From positions 1,116,001 to 1,180,000 of the forward strand of contig NZ_CP009632.1 in NCBI RefSeq assembly GCF_000959445.1: 64,000 nt of DNA, given 5' to 3'. This document shows, in pieces, positions 18,912-27,482 of the stretch (position 1 is its first letter; each line of letters opens with the position of its first letter). Source of the DNA: Burkholderia vietnamiensis LMG 10929. GTDB taxonomy: Bacteria; Pseudomonadota; Gammaproteobacteria; Burkholderiales; Burkholderiaceae. The translations under genes were made by a program, and so were the position numbers. The notes beneath the pieces are model-generated. The model was not told the DNA's origin. It saw only the letters and a program-made list of their open reading frames with translations, and ran no database searches.

Positions 18912-19933
18912 CGCGGCGTCGCTCCGGTGGTGGCGCGCAGCGCGCGCGTCGCGTGGCGCAGCGCCAGCGCGCGCGCCGCGTCCGACTGGATCAGCGTGAC
19001 GACGATCACGACGATCGCCTTGACGACGAGCGTCGCCTCGGGCGGCACGCCGATCGAATAGGTCGTGTAGGTCAGCGTCTGGATGATCAGCGCGCCGAGC
19101 ACCGAGCCCGCGAGGCTGAAACGGCCGCCGAGCAGCGACGTGCCGCCGAGCGTCACGGCGAGGATCGCGTCGAGCTCGAGCAGCAGCCCTGCGTTGTTGC
19201 CGTCGGCGCTGCGCACGTTCGAGCTGGCGAGGATGCCGGCAAGCGCCGACAGCACGCCGGAACACAGATAGACGCCGAACACGACGGCCCCCGCGCGCAG
19301 CCCGACGAGCCGCGTCGCGACCGGATTCACGCCGATCGCGCGGATGAACAGGCCGAGCGCCGTGCGGTTGACCAGCAATGCGATCGCCGCGATCGTCGCG
19401 ATCGCGATCCACACCGAGCACGGCACGGCCGCGAGATAGCCACCGCCGAGCGCCAGGTAGCCGGGCGCGCCGATCGGAATGATCTGTCCGCCGGTGAGCA
19501 GCTGCGCGATCCCGCGCCCCGCAACCATCAGGATCAGCGTCGCGATGATCGGCTGCATCCCGACGAACGCGACCAGCACGCCGTTCCATGCGCCCGCCAG
19601 CAGCCCGACGCCGAGCGCCGCGGCGAGCGCGACGCCGACGCGCGACGGGTCGCCGTCGAGCACGATCGCGGCCGCCGCGCCGGCGATCGCGACGATCGCG
19701 CCGACCGAGATGTCGATGCCGCGCGTCGCGATCACGAGCGTCATCCCGAGCGACACGATCACGAGCGGCGCCGCGCGATTCAGGATGTCGATCGGCGCGC
19801 CGAACAGATGGCCGTCGAGCAGCGAGATCGACAGGAAGCCCGGCCGGTGCGCGACGTCCAGCGCGAACAGCAGCGCGAGCGTCAGCACCGGCCACGCGAG
19901 CGAATGACGAAACAGCGAACGCAGCCGCGTCAT
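18908..19933 (-). CDS. ytfT: sugar ABC transporter permease (YtfT-like)
   Basis: A 341-residue permease paralogous to the downstream one, also of the RbsC family; MTLVIATRGIDISVGAIVAIAGA is the conserved EAA-region equivalent, followed by multiple hydrophobic segments. It starts at ATG 19933, overlapping the stop of the ATPase gene by 4 bp, and overlaps the next permease by 4 bp. The tight overlaps indicate coupled translation of two subunits forming one channel. Confidence 0.88.
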   Translation of the reverse strand: MTRLRSLFRHSLAWPVLTLALLFALDVAHRPGFLSISLLDGHLFGAPIDILNRAAPLVIVSLGMTLVIATRGIDISVGAIVAIAGAAAAIVLDGDPSRVGVALAAALGVGLLAGAWNGVLVAFVGMQPIIATLILMVAGRGIAQLLTGGQIIPIGAPGYLALGGGYLAAVPCSVWIAIATIAAIALLVNRTALGLFIRAIGVNPVATRLVGLRAGAVVFGVYLCSGVLSALAGILASSNVRSADGNNAGLLLELDAILAVTLGGTSLLGGRFSLAGSVLGALIIQTLTYTTYSIGVPPEATLVVKAIVVIVVTLIQSDAARALALRHATRALRATTGATPR

Positions 19934-21444
19934 GAGCGGCCTCCCGCGATCAATTGGTACACCTGCTCCTCCGAGGCATCGCTGCCGGTCAGTTCGGCGA
20001 CCTTGCGGCGGTCGCGCAGCACCGCGATCCGGTGACTCACGCGCACCACTTCGCTGATCTCCGACGAAATGAACAGAATCGCGAGCCCCTGCGCGCACAG
20101 CGCGAGCACGCGCTCCATGATGTCGAATTTCGCGGCGACGTCGATGCCGCGCGTCGGCTCGTCGAGAATCAACAGCTTCGGCTCCGTCGCGAGCCAGCGC
20201 GCGAGCAGCACCTTCTGCTGGTTGCCGCCCGACAGCAGCCCGATCGGCTGCTCGGCGTCGCGCGCCTTGATGCCGAGCCGCTCGATGTACGTGTCCGCAA
20301 GCTCGCGCTGGCGCGCCCGCCCGATCAGCCGCCACCAGCCGCGCCGCGCCTGCAGCGCGAGCACGATGTTTTCGCGAATCGACAGCGCGGCGACGATGCC
20401 CTCCTTCTTGCGGTCCTCGGGGCAATACGCGATGCCGTTGTGCACCGCGTCGTGCGGCGACGCGAGCCGCGCGCGCCGGCCGTCGATCTCGATTGCGCCG
20501 GTGTCGGTGCGCTCCGCGGCGAACGCGAGCCGCGCGGTCTCCGTGCGCCCCGAGCCGAGCAGCCCGGCCAGCCCGACGATTTCGCCGGGCCGCACGTCGA
20601 GATCGAGCGGGCTCATCATCCCGCGCCGGCCGGCGCGCTGCATCGACAGAAACGGCGCGCTCGCGCCGGCATCGCGCTGCACGGCCGCCGCGCCCGCCTG
20701 CAGCGTGCCGGACACCGGCTCGCGGCCGGTCATCTTCGCGACCAGCAGGTCGACCGGCAGCTCGCGCGCGAGGTACTCGCCTTCGCGCTCGCCGTTGCGC
20801 ATCACGGTGATGCGGTCGGACACCGCGTAGGTCTGTTCGAGAAAGTGCGTGACGAACAGGATCGCGATCCCCGACGCCTTCAGCCGGCGCAGCACGTCGA
20901 ACAGCCGCGCGACCTCGCCGTCGTCGAGGCTCGAGGTCGGCTCGTCGAGGATCAGCACGCGCGCGTCGACCGACACCGCGCGCGCGATCGCGACCATCTG
21001 CTGCACGGCGATCGGATACGCGTCGAGCGAGCGCGTGACGTCGAGCGACAGGTCGAGCTCGGCGAGCGCGTCGCGCGCACGCGCATGGATCGCCTTCCAG
21101 TCGATCGCGCCGCGCCGCATCGGCTGCCGGCCCGCGAAGATGTTCTCCGCGACCGACAGGTTCGCGCACAGGTTGACCTCCTGGTACAGCGTCTGGATGC
21201 CGGCCGCCTCGGCCTCGCGCGGCGCCGCGAAATTCACCGGCGCGCCGCCGACGCGAATCTCGCCCGCATCGTGCGCATGCACGCCGGTCAGCACGTTGAT
21301 CAGCGTCGACTTGCCCGCGCCGTTCTGGCCCATCAGCGCATGGATCTCGCCCGGAAACAGCCGGAAGTTCACGCGCTGCAGCGCGTTGACGCCCGGAAAC
21401 GCCTTGTCGATGCCGATCATCTCGACCACCGGCGGATTCGTCAT
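19930..21444 (-). CDS. ytfR: sugar ABC transporter ATPase, duplicated (YtfR-like)
   Basis: A 504-residue ATPase with two nucleotide-binding domains. The first (residues about 5-240) has Walker A GQNGAGKST and Walker B LILDEPTSSLD; its signature is degenerate (AVQQMVAIARA). The second (about 260-500) has the degenerate Walker A GLLGSGRTE, signature LSGGNQQKVLLARW and Walker B LLILDEPTRGID. This asymmetric layout is normal for monosaccharide ABC importers (CUT2). ATG 21444 is preferred over an upstream frame because homology starts with VVEMIGIDKAFPGVNAL. It powers the two permeases downstream. Confidence 0.93.
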   Translation of the reverse strand: MTNPPVVEMIGIDKAFPGVNALQRVNFRLFPGEIHALMGQNGAGKSTLINVLTGVHAHDAGEIRVGGAPVNFAAPREAEAAGIQTLYQEVNLCANLSVAENIFAGRQPMRRGAIDWKAIHARARDALAELDLSLDVTRSLDAYPIAVQQMVAIARAVSVDARVLILDEPTSSLDDGEVARLFDVLRRLKASGIAILFVTHFLEQTYAVSDRITVMRNGEREGEYLARELPVDLLVAKMTGREPVSGTLQAGAAAVQRDAGASAPFLSMQRAGRRGMMSPLDLDVRPGEIVGLAGLLGSGRTETARLAFAAERTDTGAIEIDGRRARLASPHDAVHNGIAYCPEDRKKEGIVAALSIRENIVLALQARRGWWRLIGRARQRELADTYIERLGIKARDAEQPIGLLSGGNQQKVLLARWLATEPKLLILDEPTRGIDVAAKFDIMERVLALCAQGLAILFISSEISEVVRVSHRIAVLRDRRKVAELTGSDASEEQVYQLIAGGRS

Positions 21445-21514
21445 GGATCGCCCTCGATTCGTTGAAGTGGCCGGACGGCGGCGCGACGGCCACCGTCCGC
21501 GCCGCAAGCGACGC

Positions 21515-22477
21515 TCAGTACTTGCGGGTCGGCAGCACCTGCGCGGCGACGTTCATCGGGAACACGGTCTCGTTCGTGACGATCCGCTTCGGCAGCTGCT
21601 TGCCGGCCACCACCTCCTTCACCGCGGTCATCAGCTGCGGGCCGAGCAGCGGGCTGCATTCGACGTCGACGTTGATCTTGCCCGCGACCATCGCCTGGAA
21701 GCCGCCCTTGGTCGCGTCGAACGACACGACGCTCACGTCCTTGCCGGGCTTGATGCCGGCCTCCTCCATCGCCTGGATCGCGCCGAGCGCCATGTCGTCG
21801 TTGTGCGCGTAGACGACGTTGATCTGCTTGCCGTAGGTCTTGGCGAACGCTTCCATCACCTGCTTGCCGCCGGCGAGCGTGAAGTCGCCGCTTTGCGACG
21901 CGATCACCTTGAACTTCGGATTGTTCTTGATCACCTCGAGCAGGCCCGCGCGGCGGTCGTTGGCCGGCGCCGAGCCGACCGTGCCCTGCAGCTCGACGAT
22001 GTTGATCGGGCCGGCGTCGTTCTTGTAGCGCTCTTCGAGCCAGTGGCCCGCGCGCCGCCCTTCCTCGAGGAAGTCGGAACCGATCATCGTCACGTACAGC
22101 GACGGGTCCTTCACGTCGACGCCGCGATCGGTCAGGATCACCGGAATATGCGCCGCCTTCGCTTCGGTCAGCACCGGCTCCCAGCCCGACTCGACGACCG
22201 GCGAGAACGCGATGACGTCCACCTTCTGCGCGATGAACGAGCGGATCGCGCGGATCTGGTTCTCCTGCTTTTGCTGCGCGTCCGAGAATTTCAGGTTGAT
22301 GCCGGCCTCCTTCGCCGCGCTCTTCACCGACACGGTGTTCGCCGTGCGCCACGCGCTCTCCGCGCCCACCTGCGAAAACCCGAGCGTGATCTGCTTTTGC
22401 TGCGCGTAGGCGCCGGTGGTCAGCAGCGTCGCCGCCGCGACGATCGCGCCGGTCGCCAGCTTCCTGATGAATGTCAT
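21515..22477 (-). CDS. ytfQ: periplasmic sugar-binding protein (YtfQ-like)
   Basis: A 320-residue periplasmic binding protein, first gene of the ABC operon. A signal peptide of about 25 residues ends at AYAQ. Segments LGFSQVGAESAWR, QKQENQIRAIRSFIAQKVD, VVELQGTVGSAPANDRRAG-type sequence, SQSGDFT and YAHNDDMALGAIQAMEEAG match E. coli YtfQ, which binds galactofuranose. Resemblance to YtfQ is closer than to RbsB or XylF, so furanose binding is a reasonable guess, but specificity is not proven by sequence alone. The gene is 70 bp upstream of the ATPase gene. Confidence 0.9.
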   Translation of the reverse strand: MTFIRKLATGAIVAAATLLTTGAYAQQKQITLGFSQVGAESAWRTANTVSVKSAAKEAGINLKFSDAQQKQENQIRAIRSFIAQKVDVIAFSPVVESGWEPVLTEAKAAHIPVILTDRGVDVKDPSLYVTMIGSDFLEEGRRAGHWLEERYKNDAGPINIVELQGTVGSAPANDRRAGLLEVIKNNPKFKVIASQSGDFTLAGGKQVMEAFAKTYGKQINVVYAHNDDMALGAIQAMEEAGIKPGKDVSVVSFDATKGGFQAMVAGKINVDVECSPLLGPQLMTAVKEVVAGKQLPKRIVTNETVFPMNVAAQVLPTRKY

Positions 22478-22829
22478 GGTCCGTCTCCGATGATGTCGTT
22501 GTATGCCGCGGCGCCGGCGTGGCGCGGTGCCGCGCTGCGCTGTTGTGGTTCTGCGTCGCGCGGGCGCGGTGCGGGGCCACGCGAGCCGGCGCTTGCGGCC
22601 GGCCCGGAATAGACGCCCCGCATCAGTCTAGGAACAAGTCCGATAACCTGCCAATGAAATCTTGGATTGAAGCGATACAACTATCGGCATACGTATAAAC
22701 ACTGATCCGCGGCGCGCGCCACCGCGAGCCGTGCCGCAGGCCGTGCAATCGGCCCTGGAGCGGCGCCGGCGACGCGGCGCACGCAACTTGCTCCGGCGCT
22801 CAGGCTCGTTCAAGACAAGGAGAACCGCG
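22478..22829. other. divergent intergenic region, ytfQ operon / topoisomerase IB
   Basis: About 350 bp between divergent genes. The AT-richer part at about 22625-22700 is the likely minus-strand promoter zone of the sugar operon. I could not pick a convincing -35/-10 pair or operator by eye, and there is no regulator gene immediately adjacent. Confidence 0.45.
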
Positions 22830-23954
22830 ATGCGTGCCGGACGCGAACCGAAATCGCAGCGCGCGGCCCCCGGCCGCCGCCTGCCGCGCTGCAGCATGAC
22901 GAAGCGCCCGTCCCGCTCGAACGGCGGCGCGTGGGTGGACGCCGCGCTGCGCCACGTCGACGACCGGCATCCCGGCTATACGCGCCGGCGCGTGCGCAAC
23001 GGCTTCGCGTATTACGGACAGGACGGCCAGCGCATCCGCGACCCCGACGAAATTGCACGCATCAACGCGCTGGCGATTCCGCCCGCGTACACCGACGTGT
23101 GGATCTGCATGGACCGGCGCGGCCATCTGCAGGCCACGGGCCGCGACGCGCGCGGGCGCAAGCAGTACCGCTATCACCCGCTGTGGCGCGAGACGCGCGA
23201 CGCGAACAAGTACGCGCGGATGGCCGCCTTCGCGGCTGCGCTGCCGCGGATCCGCGCGCGTGTCGCGCGCGACCTCGCGCTGCCGGGAATGCCGCGCGAC
23301 AAGATCGTCGCGACCATCGTCCGCCTGCTCGACACCACGCTGGCGCGGATCGGCAACACCGAATACGCACGCGAGAACGCGTCGTTCGGGCTGACGACGC
23401 TGCGCAAGCGCCACGTGACGATCCGGCCCGGACAGGTGCGGCTGCGCTTCACCGGCAAGAGCGGCATCGAGCACGACGTGACGGTGCAGGACCCGCGCGT
23501 GGGCCGCATCGTGCGACGCTGCGCGGAGCTGCCGGGGCACGAGCTGTTCCAGTATGTGGACGACGACGGCGCGCGCCATTCGGTCGGCTCGTCCGACGTG
23601 AACGACTACCTGCGCGAAGCGGCGGGCGCGGAGTTCACCGCGAAGGACTACCGGACCTGGGCCGGCAGCGTGCAGGCGCTGGCGCTGCTCAGGCGCATCC
23701 CGCACGAGAGCGTCACGCAGGCGCGCAAGCAGATCGTCGAGACGGTACGGGCCGTCGCCGGCATCCTGCGCAACACGCCGGCGGTGTGCCGGCGTTGCTA
23801 CATCCATCCGGTGGTGCTCGACACGTTCGAGGCCGGCCTGCTCGACACGTTCGAGGTGACGCGCAAGCCGCGAGGGCTGCGCGCGGACGAAGCGGCGTTC
23901 GTCGCATTGCTCGAGCAGGCCGAGCGCCGCTCGGCCCGGCCGCAGAAAAAATGA
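22830..23954 (+). CDS. DNA topoisomerase IB (poxvirus/bacterial type)
   Basis: A 374-residue type IB topoisomerase that relaxes supercoils through a transient 3'-phosphotyrosine link. The N-terminal beta domain (RRVRNGFAYYGQDGQRI, DVWICMDRRGHLQATGRDARG) and catalytic domain (GNTEYARENASFGLTTLRKRH, FTGKSGIEH, TAKDYRTWAGSVQAL) are typical; the nucleophile is the Tyr in CRRCYIHP near the C-terminus. AAGGAG lies 7 bases before ATG 22830, which decides for this start over ATG 22896. It converges on pqqE with a 40-bp gap. These are scattered accessory enzymes in proteobacteria. Confidence 0.93.
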   Translation: MRAGREPKSQRAAPGRRLPRCSMTKRPSRSNGGAWVDAALRHVDDRHPGYTRRRVRNGFAYYGQDGQRIRDPDEIARINALAIPPAYTDVWICMDRRGHLQATGRDARGRKQYRYHPLWRETRDANKYARMAAFAAALPRIRARVARDLALPGMPRDKIVATIVRLLDTTLARIGNTEYARENASFGLTTLRKRHVTIRPGQVRLRFTGKSGIEHDVTVQDPRVGRIVRRCAELPGHELFQYVDDDGARHSVGSSDVNDYLREAAGAEFTAKDYRTWAGSVQALALLRRIPHESVTQARKQIVETVRAVAGILRNTPAVCRRCYIHPVVLDTFEAGLLDTFEVTRKPRGLRADEAAFVALLEQAERRSARPQKK

Positions 23955-23966
23955 CGCGGGAAGTGA

Positions 23967-23987
23967 CGCGGGCCGCGCCGGCCCGCG
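23967..23987 (-). terminator. hairpin after pqqE
   Basis: An 8-bp stem (CGCGGGCC paired with GGCCCGCG, 5-base loop) lies in the gap between the convergent topoisomerase and pqqE genes. On the minus strand a T run follows only about 13 bases later, so it is a weak or atypical terminator for the pqq operon. Confidence 0.4.
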
Positions 23988-23994
23988 GTCGGCG

Positions 23995-25119
23995 TTACAG
24001 CCCGAGCGAATTCGCCGTGCTGCGAAACACCAGCGGACGCTCGTCCTGCCGCTGCTCGCGGCGGGCGAACTGCACGGCCTGTTCGACCCGGCCGTGATGG
24101 GCCGATTTCGAGCACACCGGATCGGCCTCGGCCGGATCGCCGGCCAGCATGTACGCCTGGCAGCGGCACCCGCCATGATCGACATGCCGCTCGTCGCAGG
24201 TGCGGCACGGCTCGCGCATCCAGCCGTCGCCGCGAAACGCGTTGAAGGCGTCGCTGTCGTACCAGATCTCCCTCAGCGACTGCTCGCGCACGTTCGGCAG
24301 CGTGAGGCCGGGCAGCGAGCGCGCCGCATGGCACGGCAGCGCGGCGCCGTCGGGTGCGACGCCGAGGAACACCGAGCCCCAGCCGTTCATGCACGCCTTC
24401 GGCCGCTGCTCGAAGTAGTCGGGCACGACGAACAGGATCTTGCAGCGCTCGCCCACCAGCTTGCGGTAGCGGTTGACCGTTTCCTCCGCGTCGCGCAACT
24501 GCTCGGCGGTCGGCATCAGCTGGTCGCGGTTGAGCATCGCCCAGCCGTAGTACTGCGTATTGGCGAGCTCGAGAAAATCCGCGCCGAGATCGAGCGCCAT
24601 CTCGATGATCTGCCCCACGTGCGGCAGGTTGTACCGATGCAGCACGCAGTTCAGCACCATCGGATAGCCGTGCTGCTTGATGAGCCGCCCGACGCCGCGC
24701 TTCAGGTCGAAGGTGCGCGTGCTGGTGAGAAAGTCGTTCAGCTCGCGCGTCGAATCCTGCAGCGACAGCTGGATATGATCGAGGCCGGCCGCCTTGAGCC
24801 GCTCGATGCGCGTCGCGTTCAGGCCCACGCCCGACGTGATCAGGTTGGTGTAGAAGCCGAGCGAGCGCGCATGCCCGACCAGTTCTTCCAGATCGTCGCG
24901 CTGCAGCGGCTCGCCGCCGGAAAAGCCGATCTGCGCGGCGCCGAGCGCGCGCGCGTCGCTGATCACCGTGCGCCACGCGTCGGTGTCGAGCTCCGCGCCG
25001 TGCGTCGCGAAATCGACCGGGTTGTAGCAGAACGCGCAATGCAGCGGGCAGCGGTACGTGAGCTCCGCAAGCAGCCACAGCGGCGCCGACGGCCGGTTCT
25101 GATCGGGGGTCGTGTCCAT
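23995..25119 (-). CDS. pqqE: PqqA peptide cyclase PqqE (radical SAM)
   Basis: A 374-residue radical SAM enzyme that links the Glu and Tyr side chains of PqqA, the first committed step to PQQ. The SAM cluster motif CPLHCAFC supplies Cys24, Cys28 and Cys31; a C-terminal SPASM-type region has CMNGWGSVFLGVAPDG, PCRTCDERHVDHGGCRCQA and CSKSAHH cysteines for auxiliary clusters. ATG 25119 is 1 bp past the pqqD stop; the longer upstream frame overlaps pqqD and shows no homology. Needs PqqD as peptide chaperone. It is the last gene of pqqABCDE. Confidence 0.96.
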   Translation of the reverse strand: MDTTPDQNRPSAPLWLLAELTYRCPLHCAFCYNPVDFATHGAELDTDAWRTVISDARALGAAQIGFSGGEPLQRDDLEELVGHARSLGFYTNLITSGVGLNATRIERLKAAGLDHIQLSLQDSTRELNDFLTSTRTFDLKRGVGRLIKQHGYPMVLNCVLHRYNLPHVGQIIEMALDLGADFLELANTQYYGWAMLNRDQLMPTAEQLRDAEETVNRYRKLVGERCKILFVVPDYFEQRPKACMNGWGSVFLGVAPDGAALPCHAARSLPGLTLPNVREQSLREIWYDSDAFNAFRGDGWMREPCRTCDERHVDHGGCRCQAYMLAGDPAEADPVCSKSAHHGRVEQAVQFARREQRQDERPLVFRSTANSLGL

Positions 25120-25120
25120 G

Positions 25121-25402
25121 TCAGTCGAGCCAGCCGCGCAGCCGCGCATGATCGAGGAAGCGGTAGACGTCCGACGCAAGATCCGACGTGCTGAACAGCT
25201 GCTCGAGTTCGCCGATGATGTCGTCGAGCTCGCGCGTGCCGTCGCAGCGCACGAGGATCTCGCCGGCACTCGGGTTGAGCCGGACCATCCCTTCCGGATA
25301 CAGGAGCACGTATGCGTCCTGGGCCGCCTCCCACTGCAGGCGGTACATGCCCCTCAGCGAGGGGCGCAGCGGCACGCCGCTGACGGCTTCGTTCGAGTTC
25401 AT
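25121..25402 (-). CDS. pqqD: PQQ biosynthesis peptide chaperone PqqD
   Basis: A 93-residue protein beginning [25 protein letters not shown], with [20 protein letters not shown] and a C-terminal helix ending RLRGWLD, all standard for PqqD. It binds PqqA and presents it to PqqE. Its ATG overlaps the pqqC stop by 4 bp and its stop is 1 bp before pqqE, so the three are translationally linked. Confidence 0.95.
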   Translation of the reverse strand: MNSNEAVSGVPLRPSLRGMYRLQWEAAQDAYVLLYPEGMVRLNPSAGEILVRCDGTRELDDIIGELEQLFSTSDLASDVYRFLDHARLRGWLD

Positions 25403-26118
25403 GCGGGATATGCCTTTTCGATCGCATCGAGAATCTGCCACAGGACATCCAGCTTGAACGACAGGATGTCGAGCGCGCGCCGTTGCGCGTCAGGTGTCGT
25501 GAAATGGCTCAGCGTCACCGCGAGCCCGTGCTCGACGTCGCGCTGCGCGAGCGGCACGCGGCTGCGGAAATACTGCAGGCCGTCGGCCTCGATCCACGGG
25601 TAGTGCGACGGCCAGCCGGCCAGCCGGTCGAGGTGGATCTGCGGCGCGAACATCTCGGTCAGCGACGAGCACACGGCTTCCTGCCACGGCGCGCGACGCG
25701 CGAAGTTGACGTACGCATCGACCGCGAAGCGCACGCCCGGCAGCACGTGCTCGAGCGACCACAGCTGCGCGCGCTCGATGCCGACCGCCTCGCCGAGCCG
25801 CGCCCACGCCTCGATGCCGCCTTCGCTCTCGCCGTGCCCGTCGTGGTCGAGAATCCGCTCGACCCACAGGCGGCGCGTCTCGCGGTCGGGGCAGTTCGAC
25901 AGGATCGCCGCGTCCTTCAGCGGAATGCTGATCTGATAGTAGAAGCGGTTCGCGACCCAGCCGCGAATCTGCTCGCGCGAGCATTCGCCGGCATTCATCC
26001 GCCGGTTGAACGGATGATGGATGTGATAGCGCGATTCGAGCGCGCGCAGGCGCGCCTCGAACTCCTGCGCGCTCCAGGGCGTCGCGTGCAGCGCCGCGGC
26101 GGGAATCGGTGCGTTCAT
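25399..26118 (-). CDS. pqqC: pyrroloquinoline-quinone synthase PqqC
   Basis: A 239-residue cofactor-less oxidase that catalyses the last step, ring closure and eight-electron oxidation to PQQ. Recognisable segments are [56 protein letters not shown] and [18 protein letters not shown] 26118 is 1 bp past the pqqB stop; the 3' end overlaps pqqD by 4 bp. Confidence 0.96.
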   Translation of the reverse strand: MNAPIPAAALHATPWSAQEFEARLRALESRYHIHHPFNRRMNAGECSREQIRGWVANRFYYQISIPLKDAAILSNCPDRETRRLWVERILDHDGHGESEGGIEAWARLGEAVGIERAQLWSLEHVLPGVRFAVDAYVNFARRAPWQEAVCSSLTEMFAPQIHLDRLAGWPSHYPWIEADGLQYFRSRVPLAQRDVEHGLAVTLSHFTTPDAQRRALDILSFKLDVLWQILDAIEKAYPA

Positions 26119-26119
26119 G

Positions 26120-27043
26120 TCAAACCTCGAATTGCATGCCGTCGTGGGCGACCTCGATGCCGTGCTCGCGCAGCTGCGCACGCTCGGGCGAACCGGGGTC
26201 GAGAATCGGATTCGTGTTGTTGATGTGGGTGAGGACCTTGCGCGTGCTCGCGGGCAACACCCCGAGCCGCTCGATCATCCCCGGGTGCGCGGCGTCGCCG
26301 CGCTGCGCGAGATGCCCCATGTCGGCCGCGTGCTTCGACGACAGGCCGAGGTCGATCATCTCCGTCCCGGTCCAGAAGGTGCCGTCCACCAGCACCAGCT
26401 CGGCGTCGCGCATCGCGGCGCGCACGCCGTCGTCGACGTCGGCGAGCCCCGGCGCGTAGAACGCCTGGCGGCCGGTGGCCGTGTCCTGAATCAGCAATGC
26501 GATGTTGTCGCCCGGCACGCTGGCTGCGCGATGCGGCGAGTAAGGCGGCGGCTTGCTGTCGACCGGCAGCGCGGTGAAGCGAAGGCCGGGTGCGCCGGCG
26601 ATCGCGAACGGCTCGCGCAGCGCGATCGGGTTCACGTCGACGCCGCAGTAGTGGCCGAGCAGCGGGACGAGCGGCAGCCCGGTCGACAGGTCCTCGAGCA
26701 CCGGCGCGCTCGCGTAGAGCGGCAGCGGCGAGGTACGCTCGCGCAGCATCAGCAGGCCCGTCACGTGATCGATCTGCGCATCGCACAGCATCACGGCCGC
26801 GATCGCGCTGTCGCGGATCTGCCGTGCCGGTTGCAGGTCGGGATCGGCGCGCAGCTGCGTGAGGATGTCCGGCGACGCGTTCACCAGCACCCAGTCGACG
26901 CCGTTGCCGCTGACCGCGATCGACGACTGCGTGCGCGGCACGATGCCGCTGCTGCCGGTGCGGGCGCGACGGCAGTTGCTGCAGTTGCAGTTCCATTGCG
27001 GCAACCCGCCGCCGGCGCCCGAGCCGAGTATCTTGATCTTCAT
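26120..27043 (-). CDS. pqqB: PQQ biosynthesis protein PqqB
   Basis: A 307-residue metallo-beta-lactamase-fold protein. It begins [20 protein letters not shown], the PqqB N-terminus, with [10 protein letters not shown] as the zinc-type cysteine site and later [11 protein letters not shown] and [11 protein letters not shown]. It is thought to hydroxylate the tyrosine part of the crosslinked precursor. It lies 64 bp downstream of pqqA and directly before pqqC. Confidence 0.96.
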   Translation of the reverse strand: MKIKILGSGAGGGLPQWNCNCSNCRRARTGSSGIVPRTQSSIAVSGNGVDWVLVNASPDILTQLRADPDLQPARQIRDSAIAAVMLCDAQIDHVTGLLMLRERTSPLPLYASAPVLEDLSTGLPLVPLLGHYCGVDVNPIALREPFAIAGAPGLRFTALPVDSKPPPYSPHRAASVPGDNIALLIQDTATGRQAFYAPGLADVDDGVRAAMRDAELVLVDGTFWTGTEMIDLGLSSKHAADMGHLAQRGDAAHPGMIERLGVLPASTRKVLTHINNTNPILDPGSPERAQLREHGIEVAHDGMQFEV

Positions 27044-27107
27044 CTGCGTGTGCTCCGGGTGCTGCCCGCATCGGGTTCGCCGACGCGGGCGGCACTGCGT
27101 GCGTCGA

Positions 27108-27182
27108 TCAGCGGTTGGCGATGTACATCGTGATTTCGAAGCCGAAGCGCAGGTCGGTATAAGCCGGGGTGGTCCACTGCAT
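27108..27182 (-). CDS. pqqA: PQQ precursor peptide PqqA
   Basis: A 24-residue peptide, [20 protein letters not shown] plus four more residues. Glu16 and Tyr20 have the required E-x-x-x-Y spacing and are the atoms that become PQQ. GGAGA lies 5 bases before the ATG at 27182. It is first in pqqABCDE and sits about 55 nt downstream of the predicted start of a sigma-54 promoter. No pqqF protease gene is seen in the operon. Confidence 0.97.
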   Translation of the reverse strand: MQWTTPAYTDLRFGFEITMYIANR

Positions 27183-27247
27183 GATGTGTCTCCTTGTTGA
27201 GTTGGTGAATCGAACAACCGCATCGATCGAGCGGCCGTTACCAGTTC

Positions 27248-27262
27248 AGCAAGGAGCGTGCC
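27248..27262 (-). promoter_or_regulatory. sigma-54 promoter of pqqABCDE
   Basis: On the minus strand the sequence GGCACGCTCCTTGCT matches the -24/-12 consensus TGGCACG-N4-TTGCW at all but the first T, with the obligatory GG-N10-GC spacing. Transcription should start near 27236, giving a leader of about 55 nt before pqqA. The adjacent gene encodes a sigma-54 activator and dyad repeats lie 160-220 bp upstream, as expected for enhancer sites. Confidence 0.75.
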
Positions 27263-27412
27263 GGGGCGGCAGGCGCGCCGCGCGGCGGCGTGCGCGGGCC
27301 TACGCGGGCGTGCGACAGCCGCCGCATCGTGATGACGCCGCCATTCTTACGATATGCCAACGACACTCTTTCGGAACCCGTCGGGCGACACGCTCGGGTG
27401 TGCCCGATGGGC

Positions 27413-27471
27413 GTTGCAGGTGTTGAATCCTTGAACACCGGGTGTTGCAACATGACACACCGGTGTGACAC
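27413..27471. promoter_or_regulatory. cluster of dyads, likely upstream activator sites for pqqA
   Basis: Three dyads sit side by side just past the activator gene's stop: GTGTT-N9-AACAC (27420-27438), the perfect palindrome TGTTGCAACA (27443-27452) and TGACACACCGGTGTGACA (27453-27470, symmetric except one base pair). The 11-mer ACACCTGCAAC (minus strand, 27413-27423) recurs exactly upstream of acs, and GTGTCAC recurs upstream of the alcohol dehydrogenase. Distance to the -24 box is 150-220 bp. Binding by the adjacent AcoR-like protein is inferred. Confidence 0.65.
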
Positions 27472-27482
27472 TCGCGGCGGCG

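Noticed and set aside
27340..27362. Alternative sigma-54 promoter TGGCATATCGTAAGA on the minus strand before pqqA
   Set aside because: It has GG but GA rather than GC at the -12 position; the site at 27248-27262 is a much better match and nearer to pqqA.
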